Assembly: GCF_035989885.1 (NCBI RefSeq)
Contig: NZ_CP108518.1
Coordinates: 372,001-436,000 of the forward strand
Length of the DNA stretch: 64,000 nucleotides
Reading direction: 5' to 3'
Source of the DNA: Streptomyces sp. NBC_01232
Lineage (GTDB): Bacteria; Actinomycetota; Actinomycetes; Streptomycetales; Streptomycetaceae
Shown here one piece after another: positions 42,154-49,860 of the stretch. How positions within the stretch are numbered: the first letter of the stretch is position 1; each line of letters starts with the position of its first letter. A program made the translations under genes and the position numbers. The notes below the pieces were generated by a model that did not search any database, had not been told where the DNA came from, and worked only from the letters and a program-made list of their open reading frames with translations.

Positions 42154-42175
42154 ATTGAGCACCCACCCGCTCAAT
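42154..42175 (-). promoter_or_regulatory. Inverted repeat in the antiporter upstream region
   Basis: ATTGAGC (42154-42160) and GCTCAAT (42169-42175) with an eight-base G/C-rich loop, in the least GC-rich part of the gap. TAAACT on the minus strand about 20 bases upstream could be a -10 box, putting the dyad near the start of transcription. Confidence 0.4.
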
Positions 42176-42278
42176 AGAGCGCGACGGCTCGTAAGGAAGT
42201 TTAGCGCACGACAAATGGCGCCCACGATGCGAAACATTGCAAACACGAACAAAGGGACCGCACCGGAGTGTGGGCTTC

Positions 42279-42764
42279 TCACTCCCTGCCGAGGATCTCC
42301 GCCGCGGCCTCGACGCCCTCACGGGTCCCTATCACGATGAGCATGTCCCCGCCCGCAAGTCGGAAATCCGGTGTCGGCGACGGGATCGCCTGGGCACGAC
42401 GCAGCACGGCGACGACGGACGCGCCCGTCTCGGTGCGGATTCTGCTCTCCCCCAACACCCGCCCGTTCCAACGGCAATGCGCGGACAGTTCGATCCGCTC
42501 CGCGACCAGCCCGAGGTCCGTGGTCGAGAGCAGACTGGGACTGTGGTGGGACGGCATCAGCGCGTCGACCAGCGCCTCCGCCTCCCCCGCGGTCAACTTC
42601 GCCGACAGCGCGCACTCGTCAGGATCGTCACCGCCGTAGGCGTTCAGGGTCCGCGTCCCGTCGCGGTGGGCCACCACCGAGATGCGGCGGTGCTCACGGG
42701 TGGTCAGGTCGTAGCGGACGCCGATGCCCGGTAGCGGAGTGCTGCTCAGACGTGGAACAGGCAC
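42279..42764 (-). CDS. TrkA-C domain sensor protein (KhtT-like)
   Basis: 161 residues. The N-terminal half (LPGIGVRYDLTTREHRRISV, then DGTRTLNAYGGDDPD) matches the KhtT N-domain; the C-terminal half (about 80-160; TDLGLVAERIELSAHCRWNG, DFRLAGGDMLIVIGTREGVE) is a TrkA-C ligand domain. Such proteins gate a partner CPA2 antiporter on binding c-di-AMP or a nucleotide. GTG 42764 has GGGGG six bases upstream. Partner: the antiporter at 40450-41676 in the same direction. Confidence 0.85.
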   Translation of the reverse strand: MPVPRLSSTPLPGIGVRYDLTTREHRRISVVAHRDGTRTLNAYGGDDPDECALSAKLTAGEAEALVDALMPSHHSPSLLSTTDLGLVAERIELSAHCRWNGRVLGESRIRTETGASVVAVLRRAQAIPSPTPDFRLAGGDMLIVIGTREGVEAAAEILGRE

Positions 42765-43016
42765 GCGGAACCCCCGGTGTGTGCGGAAACCGATGGAGGG
42801 GAGCGACGTGGTCTCCGCCTCCGGCAGCCACTCTATCGATGCAACGTTCGAGCGAGCGGGGGGGCCAACGGTGCACTGCGCCCGCCCCAGTTGGGGCGGC
42901 GCCTCGCGGACGGGTTCACGTCGCAGGCGGGGCGAATCGGCGGTGGGGGCTCTCTCCCGGTGGTGCATCATCTCGGAGGGCCCCAACGGCGGGGCACCGC
43001 GTGAAGGAGGCGTCGC

Positions 43017-43412
43017 ATGGTCGAGTGGAAGCGGATCAGTTCAGGCATGCGCCCCGTGCCGAGTCCCGCCGCGACGGGCTCGGTCTGGGCCGCGGCGGCC
43101 GTCGCGGCCGTCGCCCTGGTCGCCGTACTCAACCTCCTCGACGGACCCGGCGACCCCGCCGTGGACCTCATGGCGCTCTCCCTCGCCGTGGCCCTGGTGA
43201 GCACCGGGGCCCGTCTCACGGCCGCCCCGGGAACCGCCCTGCTCTGCTGGCTGGTCCTCAACGCCTTCGCGAGTGCACCGATCGGTGAGCTCACCTGGGA
43301 AGCCCCCTTCGACCTCCTGCGCCTCGCCTGCCTCCTTGCCGCGGCGAGCACGGGAACGGCCGTCGCCCGCCTCACCCATGCTCGCGCCGCGCACCGACGG
43401 CTCAGGCCGTAG
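43017..43412 (+). CDS. DUF4118-like small membrane protein
   Basis: 131 residues with three or four helices: SVWAAAAVAAVALVAVLNLL, DLMALSLAVALVSTGARLTA, GTALLCWLVLNAFASAPIGE and RLACLLAAASTGTAVARLTH. This is like the membrane part (DUF4118) of KdpD-type sensors without the kinase. AAGGAGG lies six bases before ATG 43017. Divergent from the TrkA-C gene; whether it has a part in potassium control is only a guess. Confidence 0.6.
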   Translation: MVEWKRISSGMRPVPSPAATGSVWAAAAVAAVALVAVLNLLDGPGDPAVDLMALSLAVALVSTGARLTAAPGTALLCWLVLNAFASAPIGELTWEAPFDLLRLACLLAAASTGTAVARLTHARAAHRRLRP

Positions 43413-43454
43413 CCGTCGGTGCACGGCGGGGCGGAGCCGTGGGTCAGCCGCGCG

Positions 43455-44192
43455 TCAGCCGGCGGACGGGGCTCCGGAGGTCTTGCGCAGCACGCCTATC
43501 TTGTCGATGCGGTGCTCGGGGTTGCCCTGGGCGTCGCTCCAGAAGTTGCCCTCGGCGTGGTCCTCCGGCGTGGCACACGTCGAGATCGTGATCATCGCCC
43601 GCGTGGGGGCCGCGCCGGGTTCCCCCGGCACCGCGGCGCGCTGCTCGCTCAGCGAGCGCTCCGAACGGAAGGACGTCTTGCGGGTCGCGGTGATCTCGTA
43701 GGTGTACACCACGTCACCGACGGTCACGAGGACCGTATCGCCCTTGTTCACGCCCGGCAGGCTGCCCAGCGGGCCGCCGGCCGACAGGCGGTGCGCCGTG
43801 ACCAGGAAGTTGCCCACCTGGCCGGGGCCGACTCCGCCCCGCTCACCGTAGGGACTCGCCGCCACACCGCGGTCCTGGATGCGCGTCCCGGCCACGTCGT
43901 CGGTGGTGCCCTCGTACGGCATCACGCGCAGCCCGGAGATCCCCACGGAAGGTATGGACAGCGTCGAGGCCACGTGCGCGGGGGTGGGGGCGGCCGGGGT
44001 GGCAGTGGCCACCGGCGACGGTTCCCGCGCGGGCTGGTGGGCGGCGGAGGCCGCGGCTGCCGTCGGCGCCGCGTGCGGTGGCGCTGCCGGGCCGGCGGCG
44101 GCCGAGGGCCCGCACGCCGTCAGCAGGACGGTCACGGCACCGGCGATTGCGGCGGGTACGGCTCGGGAGGGGGACGGCAGGGACATGGGCAT
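43455..44192 (-). CDS. Sortase with lipoprotein-type signal
   Basis: 245 residues. The N-terminus (RAVPAAIAGAVTVLLTACG) has a lipobox LTAC, then an Ala/Pro-rich linker (about 30-75) and a sortase domain with His134 (FLVTAHRLSAGG), Cys206 (ITISTCATPEDHAEG) and Arg228 (NPEHRIDKIGVL): the full catalytic triad. It belongs to the class E/F sortases of high-GC Gram-positives. Lipid anchoring instead of a membrane helix is unusual. ATG 44192 and ATG 44186 are possible starts. No obvious substrate gene with a sorting signal is nearby. Confidence 0.85.
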   Translation of the reverse strand: MPMSLPSPSRAVPAAIAGAVTVLLTACGPSAAAGPAAPPHAAPTAAAASAAHQPAREPSPVATATPAAPTPAHVASTLSIPSVGISGLRVMPYEGTTDDVAGTRIQDRGVAASPYGERGGVGPGQVGNFLVTAHRLSAGGPLGSLPGVNKGDTVLVTVGDVVYTYEITATRKTSFRSERSLSEQRAAVPGEPGAAPTRAMITISTCATPEDHAEGNFWSDAQGNPEHRIDKIGVLRKTSGAPSAG

Positions 44193-44487
44193 TTTCCGTG
44201 TCGGTCGATCGGCCGGGGCCCTGGCAGGTGGGTGGCCCGGTTCGCCCGGCCAGAGTGACATACGGAGCAAGAGGTCCATAAGGGTCCGCCCCTGTGACCT
44301 CCGCCCCGGGCCGCCGCGCGCCCGGCCCGACGGATTTCGAAATCGCGGGAACCTCCTTCCGTATCTCTGCGACTACCTCGCCGGAGGGGGTGCCGTCCCG
44401 GCTCCGGTACCGCGGCGCGCAGGTTCCGGGCCGCCGGTGGCCGGCACCTCGTCCGTCTGGCACCGAGTACAAGAATCCGGAGTGACG

Positions 44488-44736
44488 ATGGCGGACCGGC
44501 TTGAGTACCCGACCCTGGCGATCACCGCCCTGAAGCGGTGGGCGCCACCGCCCGCTCTCACCGGCTTCCTGGCGCTCCTCATAGCGATGTTCGCGCTCTC
44601 GTACGCGGTGGGGTCCGCCGCCGACCCGGTCGCTCCCGGTATGCGCTCCACCGAGTTCGACGGCCCGGGCTTCGTCGGGGACCCTGCCCGGCCGCACGGG
44701 CACACCGCCGGTACGGGCACGGGCGGCACGCGGTGA
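44488..44736 (+). CDS. Small single-helix membrane protein, first gene of the copper operon
   Basis: 82 residues: a short cytosolic start, one helix (ALTGFLALLIAMFALSYAVG) and a His/Gly-rich tail (ARPHGHTAGTGTGGTR) that might bind metal. ATG 44488 follows GGAG by six bases. The last codons overlap the GTG start of the CopA gene by four bases, so the two are translated together. Related small proteins accompany copper ATPases in other Streptomyces (from memory); no domain name is known to me. Confidence 0.65.
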   Translation: MADRLEYPTLAITALKRWAPPPALTGFLALLIAMFALSYAVGSAADPVAPGMRSTEFDGPGFVGDPARPHGHTAGTGTGGTR

Positions 44737-47027
44737 CGGCGGAGCGGACGGAGCTGCGCGCGAGCACCGACCTGGTCGTCGGCGGTATGACGTGCGCGGC
44801 CTGTGTGAACCGCGTCGAGAAGCGGCTGGCCAGGATCGAGGGCGTGAGCGCCACGGTCAATCTGGCCACCGGGCGGGCCAGGGTGAGCCATCCGTCGGAC
44901 GTGACGGCGCAGGATCTCGTCACGGCGATCGAGCGGGCGGGCTACAGCGCCGAACTGCCCGCACCGCCCCGGCCCGCGCACGAACCGAGCCCGCCGGCGG
45001 GCACCGGCCGTCCCCCCGGCCGCGAGGAGGTCCGGCGGCTGCTGATCACCGCCCTGCTGTCCGTTCCGGTTCTGGTGCTGTCGATGGTGCCCGCGCTGCA
45101 GTTCCGCAACTGGCAGTGGCTGTGCTTCGCCCTGGCCGCGCCGGTCGCCGTCTGGGGCGCGTGGCCGTTCCACACCCGGGCCGTACGCGGGCTGCGGCAC
45201 GCGGCGGCCACGATGGACACGCTGGTGTCGCTGGGGGTGGTCGCCTCCTTCCTCTGGTCGGCGTACGCGCTGTTCCTCGACGGGGCGGGCGATCCGGGGA
45301 TGCGGATGCCCTTCAGCCTGCTGCCCTCGGCGGGCGGGGAGGTGTCCCACATCTACCTGGAGGCGGCCGTCGGCGTGCCGCTCTTCGTCCTGACCGGGCG
45401 TTTCCTCGAGTCCAGGGCACGCCGCGGCACGGGCGAGGCGCTGCGCTCACTCGCCGGGCTGGCCGCCAAGGACGTGACCGTGCGGGAGGACGGCCGCGAG
45501 CGTCTCCTGCCGATCGAGGAATTGCGGGTGGGGCAGGAGTTCATCGTCCGGCCGGGCGAGCGGGTCGCGACGGACGGGGTGGTGACCTCCGGCGGATCGG
45601 CCGTCGACCTGTCCCTGGTCACCGGCGAGAGCGACCCCGTCGAGGTCGGCCCCGGGCAGGCGGTGGTCGGCGGTGCGGTCAACGCGGGCGGCCTGCTGGT
45701 GGTGCGGGCCACCGCGGTCGGCTCGCAGACCCAGCTCGCGCGGATCACCCGCATGGTCACCGAGGCGCAGGCCGGCAAGGCCCGGGCCCAGCGCCTGGCG
45801 GACGCGGTGGCGGGCGTCTTCGTCCCGGTGGTGCTGGCCCTGGCCGTCACCGTTCTCGGCTTCTGGCTCGGTGCCGGGGCCGCTCCGCAGGCGGCCGTCA
45901 CGGCCTGTGTGGCCGTCCTGGTCGTGGCCTGTCCCTGCGCGCTGGGGCTGGCGACTCCCACCGCCCTGCTGGCGGCCACGGGCCGGGGCGCGCAGCTGGG
46001 TCTGCTGGTGAGCGGCCCCCGGGCACTGGAGACCCTGCGCCATGTCGACACCGTGGTCCTGGACAAGACCGGCACGCTGACGACCGGCCGGATGACCGTC
46101 TCGCGCGTGACGGCCGTGCCCGACGGGATCGGGAGCGAGCGGGCCCTGTGGCTGGCCGCCTCGGTGGAACAGGGCTCCGAGCACCCGCTGGGCCGCGCCG
46201 TGGTCGCGTACTACCGGACGGAACCGCGCCGTCGGTCACCGGCCGCGGTGACCGGCTTCCGGGCGACCGCGGGGGTCGGTGTGACCGGGGTGGTGGAGGG
46301 GCACCGGGTGGAGGTGCGCGCCGCCGGCGCGGACCTGCACCCGGCGCTGGACGGAGCGCTGGCCGAGGCGGAGGCGGCCGCGCACACGCCGGTCCTGGTC
46401 CGGGTGGACGGCGCCGACCAGGCCCTGATCTCCGTCGGGGACGTCCTGCGCCCCGGCAGCTACCGGGCCGTCGACCGGCTGCGGCGCCTGGGGGTGGAGC
46501 CGGTCCTGGCCACCGGCGACCGCCGGGCCACCGCGGTCCGCGTCGCCTCCGCCCTCGGCATCAGGGACGTGCACGCGCACTGTTCACCCGAGGACAAGGC
46601 GCAACTCGTGCGGGTGTTGCGCGACGAGGGTCGCCGGGTCGCGGTGATCGGCGACGGGGTGAACGACGCCGGGGCGCTGGCGGGGGCCGACCTCGGCATC
46701 GCCATGGGCAGTGGAACGGACGTGGCCATCGGCGCGGCCGACGTCACGCTCGTACGCGGCGACATCGAGGCCGTCGCCGACGCCGTCCAGCTGGCCCGGC
46801 GGACCCTCGGGACGATCAGGGCCAACCTCGTCTGGGCCTTCGGGTACAACGTCGTCACCGTTCCGCTCGCCGCGGTGGGGCTGCTCAATCCGATGGTCGC
46901 GGCGGCCGCGATGTCCGTGAGTTCCCTGATGGTGGTGGGCAACAGTCTCCGGTTGCGCACGTGGCAGCCCGCGCCGCATGCACGGCGGGCGGGTACGAGC
47001 GGCCGGGTGGAAGGTATGGGGCGATGA
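44733..47027 (+). CDS. copA: Copper-exporting P1B-type ATPase
   Basis: 764 residues. An N-terminal heavy-metal domain (GGMTCAACVNRVEKRL; Cys21 and Cys24) is followed by eight helices; the ion path has VVACPCALGLATPTALLAAT (CPC), the phosphorylation site is VVLDKTGTLTTGRM, the His-Pro motif SEHPLGRA and the hinge GDGVNDAGAL. Conserved NxxxxP (YNVVTVPLAAVG) and MSxSS (MSVSSLMVVGNS) in the last helices mark the Cu(I) subgroup. GTG 44733 overlaps the preceding stop. It pumps Cu(I) out, and the next gene encodes a likely periplasm-side copper binder. Confidence 0.93.
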   Translation: MTAERTELRASTDLVVGGMTCAACVNRVEKRLARIEGVSATVNLATGRARVSHPSDVTAQDLVTAIERAGYSAELPAPPRPAHEPSPPAGTGRPPGREEVRRLLITALLSVPVLVLSMVPALQFRNWQWLCFALAAPVAVWGAWPFHTRAVRGLRHAAATMDTLVSLGVVASFLWSAYALFLDGAGDPGMRMPFSLLPSAGGEVSHIYLEAAVGVPLFVLTGRFLESRARRGTGEALRSLAGLAAKDVTVREDGRERLLPIEELRVGQEFIVRPGERVATDGVVTSGGSAVDLSLVTGESDPVEVGPGQAVVGGAVNAGGLLVVRATAVGSQTQLARITRMVTEAQAGKARAQRLADAVAGVFVPVVLALAVTVLGFWLGAGAAPQAAVTACVAVLVVACPCALGLATPTALLAATGRGAQLGLLVSGPRALETLRHVDTVVLDKTGTLTTGRMTVSRVTAVPDGIGSERALWLAASVEQGSEHPLGRAVVAYYRTEPRRRSPAAVTGFRATAGVGVTGVVEGHRVEVRAAGADLHPALDGALAEAEAAAHTPVLVRVDGADQALISVGDVLRPGSYRAVDRLRRLGVEPVLATGDRRATAVRVASALGIRDVHAHCSPEDKAQLVRVLRDEGRRVAVIGDGVNDAGALAGADLGIAMGSGTDVAIGAADVTLVRGDIEAVADAVQLARRTLGTIRANLVWAFGYNVVTVPLAAVGLLNPMVAAAAMSVSSLMVVGNSLRLRTWQPAPHARRAGTSGRVEGMGR

Positions 47028-47557
47028 CGCAATCACCTGCGGGGCAGACCGCGCGGTCCCGACTCCCGTCCCGTCGGCGCGTGCGGGACGGGCTGCGCGC
47101 CGCGATCGTCCCGGTGGTCGCGTGCGCGGTGACGCTGACCGGTCTGACGATCTGGGCCTCGTCCGGTGCCGCGGGCAGCCCGCCGCGGATGGCCGTCGGC
47201 AACGGCCGTGTCTTCCTCCCCTACGGCAACAGCCAGGAGACGGCAGCCTTCTTCGACATCGTCAACGTGGGCGGTTCGGCGGACCAGTTGACGTCCGTGA
47301 CGTCACCTGCCGTCGAGAGGTCGATGCTGAGCCGGCACGCGAGTTCCGGCCTCGGGGCCGACACCATGCGGATGGCGGGATCGGTGCAGGTGCCCGCGGG
47401 TGCCGCCCTCACCATGTCCCCCTTCGGCGTGAGCGTCATGGCGCGCAAGAAGACGAGTACGAGCTGGCGGGCGGGCGACTTCGTGCCGTTCGTTCTCCAC
47501 TTCCGGCACGGCCCCCCGGTGGAGGTGCTGGCGGTGGTGATCCGGCCCGGCAGCTGA
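47024..47557 (+). CDS. PCuAC-like copper chaperone, membrane-anchored
   Basis: 177 residues: a basic start, one helix (RAAIVPVVACAVTLTGLTIW) and a PCu(A)C-type beta domain (about 60-177). The copper-site pattern H...M...HxM is partial: SRHASSG and TMRMAGSVQVPAG supply the first His and Met, but the last pair reads GVSVM where family members have H-x-M. ATG 47024 overlaps the CopA stop by four bases, so the three genes form one coupled operon. It may accept copper outside the membrane for delivery or detoxification, but ligand loss leaves this open. Confidence 0.75.
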   Translation: MTQSPAGQTARSRLPSRRRVRDGLRAAIVPVVACAVTLTGLTIWASSGAAGSPPRMAVGNGRVFLPYGNSQETAAFFDIVNVGGSADQLTSVTSPAVERSMLSRHASSGLGADTMRMAGSVQVPAGAALTMSPFGVSVMARKKTSTSWRAGDFVPFVLHFRHGPPVEVLAVVIRPGS

Positions 47558-47712
47558 CCCGCCCCGGGAGGAGAAAGGGGCCGCGCGGCATCAACACGGA
47601 CCGGCCGGGTACCCGCGCGGGGTCAAGCACGGCCGTCGTACGGTCCGCCGCGCGCGCCGCCGCGTGGCGGACGGCCGGCGCCGTGACAGGAACCCGATGC
47701 GAGGTGGGCCTC

Positions 47713-47964
47713 ATGCACGACCTCATGCGTACCCCTGACGACCCCGTACCGCCCAACCCCACGCCGGCGCCCGGACCCGGGCCCGGTCCGCAGCCCGGTC
47801 CGCTGCCCGGGCCCGTCCCGGGTCCCGGCGGCCCCGACCCGGTGCCACCGGCGCCGCCCCGGCCCGGGCCCGATCCCCGGCCGGATCCCGCCCCGCAGCC
47901 CGATCCGCTCCCGCAGCCGGGACCGCTGCCCGGGCCGGTACCGGCTCCCGAACCGATCACCTGA
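47713..47964 (+). CDS. Small Pro/Gly-rich protein
   Basis: 83 residues, over half Pro or Gly, arranged as PGP, PDP and PAP repeats (PGPGPGPQPGPLPGPVPGPG). ATG 47713 has GAGG eight bases upstream. No signal peptide. Probably unstructured. It resembles in style the 56-residue Pro/Glu-rich protein at 53248-53418. Such repeats arise easily in GC-rich DNA, so whether it is translated is uncertain. Confidence 0.5.
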   Translation: MHDLMRTPDDPVPPNPTPAPGPGPGPQPGPLPGPVPGPGGPDPVPPAPPRPGPDPRPDPAPQPDPLPQPGPLPGPVPAPEPIT

Positions 47965-48089
47965 CGGCCGCGCCCATGGGCCGGGCGGGTGACCGACCGC
48001 TTCGTACAGGTTTCAGGAACGCTGTCCGGGCAAGCCGCAGCCCATGAGGACACGGCAGGGAACCGGTCCCGGGCGCCCGGAGGCACAGC

Positions 48090-48746
48090 GTGAGAAATTT
48101 TCCTCCCTCTCCGTCGGACTTCGCGGCCCGGCCCGGAACCCCGCTTCCGGAGGCAGGCGGTGCGGACGGAAGCCTGCCGCACGACCACACCCAGGCGATC
48201 CTGGAGACCACCAAGCGCGTGGCGGCGCTCCTGAAGGCGTCGGGGCAGCCGTTCGCACTCGCCGGCAGCGTGGCCGCCTTCGCCCACGGCGTGCCGGCCG
48301 GCTTCCAGCACGACACCGACTTCTGTGTCCGGCCCGAGGACGCGGACGCCGTGGTCAAGGCACTGGAGAACGGCGGTATCGCCATGCGCCGGGCACCCGA
48401 GGACTGGCTGGTCAAGGGCCGGGCGGGCGGGGAGGAGATCGACCTGATCTTCGAGCTCGCCCGGCGTCCGGTGAGTACCGCGCTGCTGGAGCGGGCCGAG
48501 GTCCGGCCGGTGGACTCGGTGTGGATGCCCGTCCTGGCACCGACCGACCTCATGGACGCCCGGCTCACGGCGCTCTGCGAGCACTACTGCGACTTCGGCG
48601 ACCTGCTCCCGATGGCGCGGATGCTGCGGGAACAGATCGACTGGGACCGGCTGAACCGGGCCCACCGGTCCGCCCCGCTGCCCGACGCGTTCCTCTACCT
48701 GCTCGAACGGCTCCAGATCACCGACCCCTGGGAGGCGACGCCGTGA
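48090..48746 (+). CDS. Nucleotidyltransferase-fold protein
   Basis: 218 residues. The core (about 35-190) has FALAGSVAAFAHGVPAGFQH and DTDFCVRPEDADAVVKALEN, a Pol-beta-like nucleotidyltransferase start (G-S followed by a D-x-D-type pair), and later EEIDLIFELARR with the third acidic residue. Proteins of this type (DUF1814/minimal NTase relatives) transfer nucleotides to proteins, RNA or small molecules; the target here is unknown. GTG 48090 follows GGAGG by six bases. The next two genes overlap stop-to-start, so this is a coupled three-gene operon. Confidence 0.7.
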   Translation: MRNFPPSPSDFAARPGTPLPEAGGADGSLPHDHTQAILETTKRVAALLKASGQPFALAGSVAAFAHGVPAGFQHDTDFCVRPEDADAVVKALENGGIAMRRAPEDWLVKGRAGGEEIDLIFELARRPVSTALLERAEVRPVDSVWMPVLAPTDLMDARLTALCEHYCDFGDLLPMARMLREQIDWDRLNRAHRSAPLPDAFLYLLERLQITDPWEATP

Positions 48747-48997
48747 CTTCGACCGAGCTCATCGAGTACCGCATCGAGCACCTCAGGGAACGCCTCGCGC
48801 GCGAGGAGATCGCCGAGCTCGGCGTCCGGGTCGAGGCGCGCGGCGCGGGCGTACTGGTCCGTGGCGGCGTGAGCAGCGGGGAGTGCCGGGCGGAGATCCT
48901 GCGCATCGCGGGGGAGGAACTCGTGGGCCTTCCCTGGCGCGAGGACGTCACCGTGTGCTGCGCCAGCCCTCCCGACCGCTCGGAGGAGCTGCTGTGA
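48743..48997 (+). CDS. 84-residue protein between the NTase and phosphoesterase genes
   Basis: A charged N-terminal helix (TELIEYRIEHLRERLAREEI), then a short beta part (VRVEARGAGVLVRGGV) resembling a BON-type domain, then ECRAEILRIAGEEL. Two Cys together near the end (VTVCCASPP). Both ends overlap neighbouring genes by four bases (GTGA), so all three are made in step. It may bridge the two enzymes (inference). No family recognised with certainty. Confidence 0.7.
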   Translation: MTSTELIEYRIEHLRERLAREEIAELGVRVEARGAGVLVRGGVSSGECRAEILRIAGEELVGLPWREDVTVCCASPPDRSEELL

Positions 48998-49734
48998 TCC
49001 GCGTCGCGGCTGTCGGCGACATCCACCTCGGCCCCGGCAGCGAAGGCCTGTTGCGCCCCGCCTTCGAGACGCTCGGAGACTGTGCGGACCTGCTGCTGCT
49101 CGCCGGCGACCTGACGCGTCACGGCACTCCGCAGGAGGCCCATGTGGTGGCCGGAGAGGTGGACCGGCTCCCGGTGCCGGTGATCGCGGTGCTCGGCAAT
49201 CACGACTACCAGAGCGGCCGGCAGACGGCCGTCACCCGCGTGCTGGCGGAGGCAGGGGTACGGGTCCTGGAAGGCGACGGCGTCCTGGTCGACGTCGACG
49301 GCGCGAGGGTCGGAATCGCCGGAACGAAGGGCTTCGGCGGTGGCTTCGCGGGGCGCTGCGGCAGCGAGTTCGGCGAGCCCGAGATGAAGGCGTTCATCCG
49401 GTACACCCGGCGCTGCGCGGAGGAGCTCGAGCGGTCGCTGCGCGAACTCGCCGAGGCGGGCAGTGACCTGCGCATCGCGCTCACCCATTTCTCCCCGGTG
49501 GCGGACACGCTGGCCGGTGAGCCGCCCGAGATCTATCCCTTCCTCGGAAGCTACCTGCTCGCGGAGGCCGTCGACGGGGCCGGTGCGGATCTCGCCGTCC
49601 ACGGCCACGCCCACCTGGGTACGGAGCACGGAACGACGGCGGGCGGGGTGCGGGTGCGCAACGTCGCGATGCCGGTCATCGACAGGGCCTTCGCCATCTA
49701 CCACCTGACCCCGGACGGCTCCGCGACCCGGTGA
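48994..49734 (+). CDS. Calcineurin-like metallophosphoesterase
   Basis: 246 residues. Full motif set: GDIHLG (D-x-H), LLLAGDLTRHG (GD), VLGNHDYQ (GNHD), ALTHFSP (H), and VHGHAHLG (GHxH). This makes a two-metal phosphohydrolase of the cytoplasm. GTG 48994 follows GGAGGAG and overlaps the stop of the 84-residue protein gene. Paired with a nucleotidyltransferase, it could remove the group that the first enzyme adds (inference). The SigB-type gene follows about 125 bases downstream. Confidence 0.88.
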   Translation: MIRVAAVGDIHLGPGSEGLLRPAFETLGDCADLLLLAGDLTRHGTPQEAHVVAGEVDRLPVPVIAVLGNHDYQSGRQTAVTRVLAEAGVRVLEGDGVLVDVDGARVGIAGTKGFGGGFAGRCGSEFGEPEMKAFIRYTRRCAEELERSLRELAEAGSDLRIALTHFSPVADTLAGEPPEIYPFLGSYLLAEAVDGAGADLAVHGHAHLGTEHGTTAGGVRVRNVAMPVIDRAFAIYHLTPDGSATR

Positions 49735-49805
49735 CGGGCGCCCCAGCGCCGCGCTTGAGCCCCTCATCCCCTCACGCAGAGTCACGCACGGCGACGACCT
49801 GCACA

Positions 49806-49830
49806 GCTTCAACCGGTCGGGAGCGGGTAT
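49806..49830 (+). promoter_or_regulatory. SigB-type promoter before the second sigma factor gene
   Basis: GCTT (49806-49809), 15 bases, GGGTAT (49825-49830): a match to GNNT-N14-16-GGGTA(C/T). It lies 30 bases before ATG 49861 and suggests that the sigma factor, or a relative, controls its own gene. Confidence 0.6.
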
Positions 49831-49860
49831 GTGGCTTGAGGGAACTCCCAAGGAGGCCTC

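Noticed and set aside
41677..42278. ydaO (c-di-AMP) riboswitch before the antiporter
   Set aside because: The conserved core blocks of that riboswitch could not be found by eye; left open for a model search.
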